In this document: positions 1 through 7,585 of the stretch, in pieces
Numbering within the stretch: position 1 is the first letter of the stretch
How the letters are laid out: each line of letters opens with the position of its first letter
From: Pirellulaceae bacterium
GTDB lineage: Bacteria > Planctomycetota > Planctomycetia > Pirellulales > Pirellulaceae
Length of the DNA stretch: 41,269 nucleotides
Reading direction: 5' to 3'
Assembly: GCA_020852965.1 (NCBI GenBank)
Contig: JADYZV010000001.1
Location: 1 to 41,269, forward strand
Program-made: the position numbers and the translations under genes
The notes under the pieces: generated by a model
What the model saw: only the letters and a program-made list of their open reading frames with translations
What the model was told of the DNA's origin: nothing
Database searches by the model: none

Positions 1-128
1 CCGATCTATCTGCAAAACTTTGCTTCCGGCCAGACAAGCTGGCAGGGGAGCGGGAAACTACGTTCTGGGAATGGGGCCGATCTATCTGCAAAACTCTCCT
101 TCCCGCCAAGCTAGCTGGCAGGGGAGCG
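1..128. repeat. Two imperfect copies of a dispersed intergenic element
   Basis: Positions 1-52 and 77-128 are imperfect direct repeats of one another. Both open with ccgatctatctgcaaaact and close with agctggcaggggagcg. The core of the first copy is a short inverted repeat, GCCAG-acaag-CTGGC. In the second copy the loop is changed to an AGCTAGCT-like sequence, but the outer GCCA/TGGC pairing is kept. Related cores recur at 6880-6915, 7017-7086 and 34582-34668, always outside genes. No reading frame is recognisable here. Confidence 0.75.
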
Positions 129-143
129 AGCCGAACTATCGGG

Positions 144-172
144 TGAATCATACCGCGACGCTAGGCTATAAT
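144..172 (+). promoter_or_regulatory. Possible sigma-70-type promoter upstream of the crotonase gene
   Basis: A perfect TATAAT lies at 167-172. The hexamer 17 bases upstream, TGAATC at 144-149, is a poor match to TTGACA. The next plus-strand gene starts at 300, which would give a leader of about 120 nt. The call rests only on the -10 match. Confidence 0.3.
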
Positions 173-299
173 TGATAACAAATCAACCCACCGAAATCGC
201 ACACCACCTTGTTGCAATCCTAGCACAAGTCGGCCGGCCAAACCACACAAGCAATTCACCTCGCTCCGTTGAAACGGAGTAAACTTGGAGAACGCTCCC

Positions 300-1070
300 A
301 TGCCCGAATTGATCCACGTCGACCACAGCCGAGCTGGCATGGTTGTGCTGACGCTCAACCGCCCAGAAAAGCGCAATGCGCTATCGATTGAACTGTTGGA
401 TCAACTGTGCGCGCGAGTGGAAAGTCTAGCCGCCGAGCGCGGCAACCGCGTGCTCATTCTCACCGGTGCAGGCTCGGTCTTTTCCGCAGGGCTCGATTTA
501 TGGGAAGCATCCAACTCCGATCTTGTGCAGCGTTCGGCTGCGTGCGTGGCGCGCGCCCTACAACTGCTGCGGAGCACGCGTTTGATAACCATTGCAGCCG
601 CCCACGGCGGCGCCTTTGCGGGCGGAGCGGGGTTGCTGGCCGCCTGTGATATAGCCATCGGCACCAGCGATTTGAAGATTGGCTTCCCTGAAGCGCGTCG
701 CGGCCTGCTCCCTGCCCTGGTCTGCGCAGCCATGAGTCCCAAAGTTCGCGAAGGGGATTTGCGAGATCTATTTTTGGTCGGTGAACTCATTGACGCTGCT
801 CGAGCCCAGCAGATTGGGCTGCTGCAACGTGTCGTCGAACCGCATCGGCTGATGGAACGCGCCGTGGCTGTCGCGAAGAGCATCTTGGAGGGAGGTCCAC
901 AAACTATTGAGGCCACCAAAATGCTCTTGAATCAAGCCTACCAGCCGGTCGCATGCGTGTCATCCGAGCAGATGATCGACGTTCACTTAGGAGCGCGGCA
1001 AAGCCCCGAAGCGTCGGAAGGCTTAGCCGCTTTCCTAGAGAAGCGACCGCCGAATTGGATTGCCCAATAG
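300..1070 (+). CDS. Enoyl-CoA hydratase/isomerase (crotonase) family protein
   Basis: The protein has 256 residues and the crotonase fold signature. Early on it has LTLNRPEKRNALS, then the segment GGAFAGGAGLLAACD that forms the oxyanion hole in this family, then GFPEARRGLLPA. The Glu of the FPE motif corresponds to the second catalytic Glu of enoyl-CoA hydratase (Glu164 in the rat enzyme). The position of the first Glu (Glu144) is Leu here, so it may not be a classical two-Glu hydratase. The GLLPA loop resembles methylglutaconyl-CoA hydratase-like members. The reaction is probably hydration or isomerisation of an acyl-CoA in the cytoplasm; the substrate is unknown. The ATG at 300 has GGAG nine bases upstream (287-290); an in-frame TTG at 285 overlaps that ribosome site and is less likely. 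It appears monocistronic. Confidence 0.9.
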   Translation: MPELIHVDHSRAGMVVLTLNRPEKRNALSIELLDQLCARVESLAAERGNRVLILTGAGSVFSAGLDLWEASNSDLVQRSAACVARALQLLRSTRLITIAAAHGGAFAGGAGLLAACDIAIGTSDLKIGFPEARRGLLPALVCAAMSPKVREGDLRDLFLVGELIDAARAQQIGLLQRVVEPHRLMERAVAVAKSILEGGPQTIEATKMLLNQAYQPVACVSSEQMIDVHLGARQSPEASEGLAAFLEKRPPNWIAQ

Positions 1071-1242
1071 CCGTGCATTCTTACACCATTGTTGGGCAAA
1101 CGGTACAAGCGATTGCAAAAACTGTGAACGAATACAGAAATGCTATGATTTTAATTAGTAGGTGACTTAAACTTTACAATGTTCTTCGGCATCGTGCACT
1201 CTGGAACAAATGATGCCTTCCATCGAGTGGGGCAAGGGAACC
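1071..1242. other. Intergenic region upstream of the sigma factor
   Basis: This 170-base gap has no recognisable gene. The AT-rich stretch around 1110-1180 includes TTGCAA (1113-1118) and TATGAT (1144-1149), but their 25-base spacing is too long for a standard promoter. A GAAC at 1126-1129 could be the -35 core of an ECF-type promoter. None of these is convincing alone. Confidence 0.4.
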
Positions 1243-1800
1243 ATGACCGACGTAACGAACATTCTGACACTGATAGAGTCGGGAGATCCTTCGGCGGCTG
1301 AAAAACTTCTACCACTGGTTTACGACGAGCTCAGGAAACTGGCGGCGGCAAAGTTATCGCATGAGAAGCCCGGCCAAACTCTGCAAGCGACTGCTTTGGT
1401 GCATGAAGCTTATCTGCGGATGGTGGGCACTTCCACCGAGCAACACTGGAACAATCGCGGCCATTTCTTTGGCGCGGCGGCCGAAGCGATGCGGCGCATC
1501 TTGATCAATCACGCGCGAGACAAGGCGACGCTCAAACGCGGAGGGGACTGGCAGCGCATGTCGCTCGACACGATCGTCATCCCGGGCGCCGCGGATCCAG
1601 CCAAGCTGGTCGCCTTTAACGACATCTTCGACCAACTGGTTGAATTAGATCCTCAGGCCGGCGAGGTGGCCAAACTGCGCATTTTTGCAGGTCTGACAGT
1701 TGCAGAAATAGCGGAAGTGCTGAACGTCGGCGCGCGCACGGTAGACCGCCTGTGGGCGTTTGCCCGCGCTTGGCTGCGGACTCAAATTGACGACGTGTGA
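1243..1800 (+). CDS. ECF-type RNA polymerase sigma factor (planctomycete sigma70_ECF family)
   Basis: The protein has 185 residues. Region 2 is visible in QATALVHEAYLRMVG followed by the aromatic/basic stretch FFGAAAEAMRRILINHARD (DNA melting and -10 recognition). Region 4 carries the helix-turn-helix AGLTVAEIAEVLNVGARTVD for -35 recognition. The linker KRGGDWQRM is typical of the planctomycete/proteobacterial Sigma70_ECF family. The start chosen is ATG 1243, preceded by AGGGA at 1235-1239; an upstream ATG at 1210 would add eleven residues that do not look conserved. No anti-sigma factor is adjacent. The kinase gene begins 100 bases downstream, a pairing recurrent in planctomycetes, where ECF factors next to Ser/Thr kinases are thought to be controlled by phosphorylation. 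That role here is inferred from context. Confidence 0.93.
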   Translation: MTDVTNILTLIESGDPSAAEKLLPLVYDELRKLAAAKLSHEKPGQTLQATALVHEAYLRMVGTSTEQHWNNRGHFFGAAAEAMRRILINHARDKATLKRGGDWQRMSLDTIVIPGAADPAKLVAFNDIFDQLVELDPQAGEVAKLRIFAGLTVAEIAEVLNVGARTVDRLWAFARAWLRTQIDDV

Positions 1801-1837
1801 ATCGACGTTTATTAGAATCGAGATTTGACAATTCTGC

Positions 1838-1867
1838 TGGCGCGATTTGCGGTGAAACCGGGCACTG
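1838..1867 (+). repeat. 30-bp dispersed upstream motif, copy 1
   Basis: The pattern is TGGCGCG, nine bases, then GAAACCGGGCACTG. It recurs with identical internal spacing at 7411-7440 and, more diverged, at 31760-31789, each time upstream of a plus-strand gene. Here it ends 32 bases before the kinase start. Confidence 0.65.
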
Positions 1868-1899
1868 TTGGGTAGAGACCAACCTTGGAGCCACTTCCT

Positions 1900-4800
1900 G
1901 TGACAGACGCATTTGCACTTGTTCGCAATCATTTCATGGCCGCTCTAGAAAAACAGGGGCTCGAAGCCCAGCTGCGGTACGTTGCCGAGCAATGCGGTGA
2001 AACCCCCGAGCTGCTTGCCAAGCTCGAAGAGATGATTCGAGCCCATCACGAAACCGAGGGCTTTCTAGCCTCTGAGCCCGATGTAGCAACAACGCAGCTC
2101 GACGCAAGTGAAAAAGTTGGCCGTCGCATCGGCCCCTACAAATTGCTCCAACAAATTGGCGAAGGGGGCATGGGTGTAGTCTACATGGCCGAACAGTTGG
2201 AGCCTGTCGAACGCCGTGTCGCGCTAAAAATCATCAAGCCGGGTATGGATTCGCGGCAAGTGATCGCCCGTTTCGAAGCTGAGCGGCAGGCGTTGGCCAT
2301 GATGGAGCATCCCAACATTGCTCGAGTCATTGACGCCGGCGCGACCGACAGTGGACGTCCCTTTTTTGCTATGGAGTTGGTCAACGGTCTGCCGATCACG
2401 GAGTTCTGCGACCAGCATCAGCTCAACGCTCGCCAGCGACTGGAGCTGTTCATTCCGGTCTGCCAAGCCGTACAGCATGCCCATCAGAAGGGAATCATCC
2501 ACCGCGATCTCAAGCCCAGTAACATTTTAATCGCCATGTATGACGATCGGCCCGTTCCCAAGGTGATCGATTTTGGCGTGGCCAAGGCCGTTGGTCAGCG
2601 CCTGACCGACAAGACGATGTTTACGGCGCTCGGTCAGATCGTTGGAACGATTGACTACATGAGTCCCGAGCAGGTTCAGCTAAATCAGCTCGACATCGAT
2701 ACTCGTAGCGACATCTATTCGTTGGGTGTGGTGCTGTACGAATTGCTGGCCGGCGAGAAGCCTTTTGACTGCCAGCGCCTTCACGCGGCAGCGTTTGAGG
2801 AACTACTAAAGATTATTCGTGAAGAGGAGCCTCCCCGCCCCAGTATCAAGTTGGGTAGCAGTCAGTCATTGCCTGCAATTGCAGCCAATCGTCGCATCGA
2901 GCCTCAAAAGCTGAGCGCGCTGGTGCGAGGCGAGCTCGATTGGATTGTGATGAAGGCGTTGGAGAAAGATCGCGCTAGACGCTATGAAACCGCCAATGGT
3001 TTTGCTGAGGATGTCCGGCGCTATCTCGACAATGAATCGGTTCTGGCCTGTCCGCCATCGCGCATGTACCGAGCCCGTAAGTTCGTTTATCGCAACAAGT
3101 TTTTATTAATCGCGTCGGCTTTGGTCTTTCTGGCTCTCATAGCGGGTATTGCGGGAACGGGTTGGCAGGCGTATCGAGCAACTCAGGCCGAACGATTGTC
3201 ACTTGAGAAGGAGCAGGAAGCGATCCACAGCGCCCAAGAAGCGATTGCGGCTGCTGACCAAGCCAAGCGAAGCCTGATGAAAGCCCACGAGGCGGTCGAT
3301 CGTCTGCTGACACGCATTGGCGAAGACCGACTGACCAATGTGCCACACAGCGAGCAGATTCGTCGCGGAATATTGGAAGATGCGCTTGAAATCTACAATG
3401 GACTGTTGAGTGAAAACCGTGACGATATGGAACTCATGCGAGAAACGGCCAAGGCATCTACACGGGTAGCGGAAATCTACGATTGGCTGGAGGAATACGG
3501 CAAAGCGAAATTGCACAAGCAGGAAGCAATTCGAGCCTATGAACAATTAATTGAGCTTGGTGACCACTCTCCAGAGCTGCGATTCCGCTTGGCTCAAACG
3601 CTGGCAAAAATCAACAATCAATCAATTCAAGTTCGTGGGCTGGAATTTGTTAACGAGTTGCTTGAGGAAGACGATCGCAATCCAGATTATCTGGCACTTA
3701 GATTCAACCTCGAACATCGACTGGCAGATCGATTGAATGTACAGGGGAACTACGCTGAGGCGATGAATAGATATGCTACCGCGATTCAATTTGCTGATAC
3801 CCTCAATATCGATTGGCCTGGAGAAACAGTAATTCCACTGTGCAATATGCTCGAAAGATATGCGATTGGCCTGGAAGCACATCCGAGCAAAACGCTTAAG
3901 TATTATCAGGCTGCTCAAAGGAACTTGGAAGCTTCACTTAAGACTCAGCCTGAGAATCGAAAAATGCGAGCAGCTCTGGCATCGATTCTTACTCAATTGA
4001 GTGAAAACTATCGGTATTTGGGAATGATTGAGAAGGACAAGCAGATCGGCGCAATGTCCGTCAAGATTTGCGAAAGTCTCTGCCGCGAGTTTCCCGACGT
4101 GCGAAGTTATCAACGATTGCATTCACACGCACTAGCGACGCAGGCCTGGAGTTTGAGTTCCAGTGATCCGCAAAGAGGCGATTTGTTTAAGCGGGCGTAT
4201 GATATTGTTGAAAGCATCCTCCGCGACAATCCAAGAGACCTTGGTGCGATCGTGCTCTCATCTCGGCTCGCGTCTTTCTTAGGAGAATTCTACTGGAGCG
4301 ATGGTCAGTACGAGCCAGCTAAGGCATTGTTCATTCGCTCTTTAGAACGCCGCGATGAAGTAATGCAGATTGCGCCAAATTCACTTGATGCAATCGCGGG
4401 GAGTTCCTATAGCAACTTCCGGTTGGGGAATGTGTATGAGCAGTTGGGACAACACCAGCAAGCCATTGACTTTTATCGTGATGAAGCGGCATTTCGGGCT
4501 GAGGTTTTTTCCCGAGGTTCAGTGGATGCCGCATTTTTTAATCAAGGCCTCATATGTTTGAACGCTGCAGCTCGTTTGCTGGAACAACAGGGCCGATTTG
4601 CCGAGTCAGCCCAATCGCTTGTGGAGACGTTTAATTACTACAAGAAACGCAAAGAATACTTGGCGATTGATCTCAACGTGGCAATGGAGTTTTGGACCTA
4701 TTTCAAGCTAATGGACCTGTACCATTTAGCCGGTGATAAGGAGGAAGTGGAACGATGGCTGACAAGAGCCTGCCAAACGCTTCAACGCGAGATCGATCAT

Positions 4801-5886
4801 TTCAAAGTAGGTATTCAAAATGGCGACCCCACACTATCCAAGCTTCGGCAAGCGCTGGAAACGTTCGTGGATGATCCGAGCGTTCAAGAAAAACTAAATC
4901 GCATCGAGGTTTCTCAGGATGTGTTACGTACTTGGCTAGAGCTTCGGCTAGATTTGACACAGGCGCTGTTGAAGTCTTACGAAGCGTCGTTGTCCTTGGC
5001 ACCGCAAGAACCTGAACTACTAGAACGGCGAGAGTGGCTTGCACAAGCACTTGTCCTAGATCGCGCGGAGCTGCTCATGTTGCAGGGAGAAATTGAGAGG
5101 GCAACTGAGCTCTGTCTCGAGCAACTGGCGGTAGATGACCTCGACGACAAGCGGCGAGTCAAGATTTATGGGCGATTGGCGGCCAACTCCGAGTTGTTTG
5201 AGGCCGTCGTCTCCCTATTGCCTGAGCCGTTCGAACTTTGGAAATTCAAAAGCGAATGGTGCGTTCGCCGCGCTCAATGGGCGCAGGCGGCCATGGCCTG
5301 CGAGAAAATCGCAGATCCCGAACTGTTGGCCTTCTGTCAATTGCTGTCCGGAGATCGGCAGGCCTTTGAAGCGACGTGCCAACACGAAGCTAGTGTGCTT
5401 CGCCGTCTCGATAACCCATCGATCGGGAAGCTACGTATCACGGTATTGATCACTTCATTGAGTCCCAGTGCGGATCACGATCGACAAGAGGTTTTGGACT
5501 GGGCGAAGAGGTGCGTAGAGCTTGAACGCAATAAATTCACGCTGCGGGCCCTAGGGGAGGCGCACTATCGTTTGGGTGAATTCCAACAGGCGTTGGCGGT
5601 CTTCTCCGAGATCGATGATGAACCAGACGCCGTGCAAAACGCCTATGCGTTTCAACGTGCGCTGGCCTACCGAGCGGTGGGTGAAGTGACCGAAGGCCGC
5701 CGTTGGTATGACTTCGGAACGTCGCAATTCGCGGCAGCGAGAGTTGTCGACGGTCCGGTAACCTGGGCTATCCACCATTGGGCATCCGTCAACGCCTGGA
5801 AACAGGAGGCGGATCAGGTCTTTGCGGAGACCCAAGCGACAACGCCAAGCGACCATGTTCGCGATGAGGGTGATGCATTGCCTTGA
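1900..5886 (+). CDS. Membrane Ser/Thr protein kinase with C-terminal TPR-like region
   Basis: The protein has 1328 residues counted from GTG 1900. Residues 15-60 resemble the short N-terminal module common before such kinases (the CGETPELLAKLEEMI type). The kinase domain spans about 78-370 and looks catalytically complete: Gly loop GEGGMG at 87-92, Lys110 (VALK), HRDLKPSN from His201 with Asp203, DFG at 224-226, then SPEQ and a SDIYSLGVVLYELL helix. One membrane helix lies at about 401-422. The remaining ~900 residues are helical and TPR-like (for example YAEAMNRYATAIQFA and LGQHQQAIDFYRDEA), probably an extracytoplasmic ligand- or protein-binding region. GGAG at 1887-1890 sits nine bases before GTG 1900; a TTG at 1885 is the alternative. 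It lies between the sigma factor and the LuxR gene, so it may phosphorylate one of them (inference). Confidence 0.93.
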   Translation: MTDAFALVRNHFMAALEKQGLEAQLRYVAEQCGETPELLAKLEEMIRAHHETEGFLASEPDVATTQLDASEKVGRRIGPYKLLQQIGEGGMGVVYMAEQLEPVERRVALKIIKPGMDSRQVIARFEAERQALAMMEHPNIARVIDAGATDSGRPFFAMELVNGLPITEFCDQHQLNARQRLELFIPVCQAVQHAHQKGIIHRDLKPSNILIAMYDDRPVPKVIDFGVAKAVGQRLTDKTMFTALGQIVGTIDYMSPEQVQLNQLDIDTRSDIYSLGVVLYELLAGEKPFDCQRLHAAAFEELLKIIREEEPPRPSIKLGSSQSLPAIAANRRIEPQKLSALVRGELDWIVMKALEKDRARRYETANGFAEDVRRYLDNESVLACPPSRMYRARKFVYRNKFLLIASALVFLALIAGIAGTGWQAYRATQAERLSLEKEQEAIHSAQEAIAAADQAKRSLMKAHEAVDRLLTRIGEDRLTNVPHSEQIRRGILEDALEIYNGLLSENRDDMELMRETAKASTRVAEIYDWLEEYGKAKLHKQEAIRAYEQLIELGDHSPELRFRLAQTLAKINNQSIQVRGLEFVNELLEEDDRNPDYLALRFNLEHRLADRLNVQGNYAEAMNRYATAIQFADTLNIDWPGETVIPLCNMLERYAIGLEAHPSKTLKYYQAAQRNLEASLKTQPENRKMRAALASILTQLSENYRYLGMIEKDKQIGAMSVKICESLCREFPDVRSYQRLHSHALATQAWSLSSSDPQRGDLFKRAYDIVESILRDNPRDLGAIVLSSRLASFLGEFYWSDGQYEPAKALFIRSLERRDEVMQIAPNSLDAIAGSSYSNFRLGNVYEQLGQHQQAIDFYRDEAAFRAEVFSRGSVDAAFFNQGLICLNAAARLLEQQGRFAESAQSLVETFNYYKKRKEYLAIDLNVAMEFWTYFKLMDLYHLAGDKEEVERWLTRACQTLQREIDHFKVGIQNGDPTLSKLRQALETFVDDPSVQEKLNRIEVSQDVLRTWLELRLDLTQALLKSYEASLSLAPQEPELLERREWLAQALVLDRAELLMLQGEIERATELCLEQLAVDDLDDKRRVKIYGRLAANSELFEAVVSLLPEPFELWKFKSEWCVRRAQWAQAAMACEKIADPELLAFCQLLSGDRQAFEATCQHEASVLRRLDNPSIGKLRITVLITSLSPSADHDRQEVLDWAKRCVELERNKFTLRALGEAHYRLGEFQQALAVFSEIDDEPDAVQNAYAFQRALAYRAVGEVTEGRRWYDFGTSQFAAARVVDGPVTWAIHHWASVNAWKQEADQVFAETQATTPSDHVRDEGDALP

Positions 5887-5941
5887 CTCATCGACACTCG
5901 GCTCGATCAACTTAACACCAGTCAACAACAGGGAGACACGC

Positions 5942-6766
5942 ATGTCGAAATCTCAGCGGCTGCGAACCCATGATTACCGCCAGATCTTTCAACTCGCTGG
6001 CCAATGCAGCGAACTTGGTGCGGATTCAATTGCCTGGCGCGATCACTTGCAGAACGCGGCTCGGGAGTTGTTTCGATCACAGATCGCGATCTACACCGAA
6101 TCGGAACGCGTGGCCGATCCGGGCGTCAAAGACTGGTTGACAATCCAAGTCCATCTTGACTCGGGTTGGCCTTGCGAGTCGGATCGGTTGGCGATGTATC
6201 GGCTCTACGAAACAGGGCATCCGGACTGCGATGGCTCCCCGTTTACCAGTGAAATTGCGGACTCACCCACTCCATTGGGCGCTGCCTGTCGTCGCGATTC
6301 AATTGGCAACCGTGATTGGTATCGCGGCTTCTTTTACAATGAATTCATGCGTCCAGCACACTTGGATGACGCCATCATGCTCCGCCACCGTATTGGCAAC
6401 GACCTTCGGCTACTGGTCTTGCAACGGGCCGAACACGATCAACATTTTGAGCGTCGCGATGTGCGGAAGCTTCGGCTGCTCGGAATCGAGCTCGCCAGAG
6501 CCTACGGCACGACGTTGGCGCTCCGCGGCGGCCCCAGCGTGGCCCATCTTCCTCCGCGACTGCGGCAAGTGCTCTTGTGTTTGCTGCGGGGTGATAGCGA
6601 AAAGCAGGCTGCACTGCGTCTCGGTATTAGTCCCCATACCGTCCACGACTATGTCAAGTCCTTGCACCAGCGTTTCGGCGTCCGCTCGCGAGGCGAGCTG
6701 CTCTCGACCTGTCAGCCCCTGCTGCGCGCTTTGGAATACAGTTCGCTTCCGCGAAACGACGCTTGA
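5942..6766 (+). CDS. LuxR-type helix-turn-helix transcriptional regulator
   Basis: The protein has 274 residues. About 203-255 form a LuxR/GerE-type DNA-binding domain: LPPRLRQVLLCLLRGDSEKQ followed by AALRLGISPHTVHDYVKSL and QRFGVRSRGELL. The N-terminal ~200 residues have no motif I recognise; they carry no receiver-domain Asp pattern and no ATPase motifs, so they may be a GAF/PAS-like sensor. The start is ATG 5942, with GGGAG at 5931-5935 six bases upstream; longer in-frame starts overlap the kinase gene and lack such a site. The 55-base gap to the kinase suggests co-transcription, and a regulator target of the kinase is plausible but not shown. Confidence 0.88.
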   Translation: MSKSQRLRTHDYRQIFQLAGQCSELGADSIAWRDHLQNAARELFRSQIAIYTESERVADPGVKDWLTIQVHLDSGWPCESDRLAMYRLYETGHPDCDGSPFTSEIADSPTPLGAACRRDSIGNRDWYRGFFYNEFMRPAHLDDAIMLRHRIGNDLRLLVLQRAEHDQHFERRDVRKLRLLGIELARAYGTTLALRGGPSVAHLPPRLRQVLLCLLRGDSEKQAALRLGISPHTVHDYVKSLHQRFGVRSRGELLSTCQPLLRALEYSSLPRNDA

Positions 6767-6879
6767 GCGGAGGGAGGGGAAGCATGGCGACGATAGCCCT
6801 CCCCACCCGCCGACCAACGCTGCGCGTCGGCGACCGGGCGGGAAAACGACACGAAGTGGGCGGCGCGTTCTACCAAAAA

Positions 6880-6915
6880 AACTTTGCTTCCGGCCAGACA
6901 AGCTGGCCGGGGAGT
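6880..6915. repeat. Dispersed element copy with perfect hairpin
   Basis: This copy resembles positions 10-49: aactttgcttccggccag then acaagctgg. The inverted repeat is longest here: CCGGCCAG (6890-6897), loop ACAAG, CTGGCCGG (6903-6910), eight perfect pairs. It lies 124 bases after the LuxR stop. There is no T-run, so it is not an obvious intrinsic terminator. Confidence 0.7.
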
Positions 6916-7016
6916 CCCCCGTATCCGAAATTCGCAAGAGTTTGGGGTTTCAAGTCAAGGCGGATTGGCCAAAAGACTTGACGACTTCCCCTACGGCTTA
7001 AGTCCACGCCATTCGA

Positions 7017-7086
7017 GACAAGCTGGCAGGGGGCCGATGCAGAATTGAGCTGTATGGTACAACGAGCCACACGCGGAAGGATGCCT
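7017..7086. repeat. 70-bp intergenic repeat, copy 1
   Basis: The segment begins gacaagctgg and ends atgcct. Aligned by hand with 34600-34668 it matches at about 56 of 70 positions with one single-base gap. The partner lies 27.6 kb away on the other side of the giant gene. The first ten bases are the core of the shorter element at 1-128 and 6880-6915. Confidence 0.75.
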
Positions 7087-7410
7087 TGCAGCATGATTTA
7101 GATTTTCATGAATACCCCGTGTTTCAGTCGCTCTCCGTGATCCGCTAGTATGAAATGAAGCACTCGACTCTGAGCCGCTGATAGGCCCGAGTTCCATTGA
7201 CACAATTATCGAGCAGTCGTTACTCGTGAGCAACCCAGGCTCTCTCTCCCAGCTCCCCTCTCCCAGCTCCCGTTCTCAACCCCACTCCCCTGTTCCGGGG
7301 AATCGCGGTTGCGCCAACGGCAGGCACTAATAAGGGGTGCGATTGCGGTTTGGTCTCGTCTCCGCCAATCCTCGACAGTTACCGACCAGCGGCCGCCCGA
7401 GACATTTAAT

Positions 7411-7440
7411 TGGCGCGTTTTGCCGCGAAACCGGGCACTG
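7411..7440 (+). repeat. 30-bp dispersed upstream motif, copy 2
   Basis: TGGCGCG, nine bases, GAAACCGGGCACTG. The last 14 bases are identical to the copy at 1838-1867. It lies 145 bases upstream of the chosen start of the giant gene. Confidence 0.65.
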
Positions 7441-7585
7441 CAAAGTGAGGAGCAATTGTCTTGTGTGTTTCGCCAATGACAATTTTCCGCAGGCGGTTGG
7501 CCGATTCGGTGTAGACCACGTTCCGGTGTCTCATCCGAACTGAATCGCTGAAAGCGCTTTGCGTACCAGCCTTTCGACTGGCCCA

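Larger units (their letters stand above)
6767..7585. other. Long non-coding region with several repeats before the giant gene
   Basis: These 819 bases hold no gene I can support; the frames reading through are shadows or run-ons. It contains a perfect hairpin at 6890-6910, a 70-base element at 7017-7086 shared with 34600-34668, two tandem 14-base units at 7244-7271, and the 30-bp motif at 7411-7440. A promoter for the giant gene presumably lies in the last few hundred bases, but no standard hexamer pair stands out. Confidence 0.6.

Noticed and set aside
401-919. A 172-codon minus-strand frame opposite the crotonase gene
   Set aside because: It is composition-driven (Arg/Ser/Ala-rich) and antisense to a well-supported enzyme gene.
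6156-7001. A 281-codon plus-strand frame overlapping the LuxR gene
   Set aside because: Its translation is Cys/Ser/Arg-rich without motifs, while the overlapping frame encodes a clear LuxR HTH with a good ribosome site.
7244-7271. Tandem repeat of ctctcccagctccc (two units)
   Set aside because: Only two copies and a simple pyrimidine-rich sequence; not enough for a functional claim.
7411-7423. Sigma-54 promoter reading of TTGGCGCG...TTGC
   Set aside because: The GG and GC dinucleotides are two bases too close for the -24/-12 arrangement, and the third motif copy lacks the TTGC.
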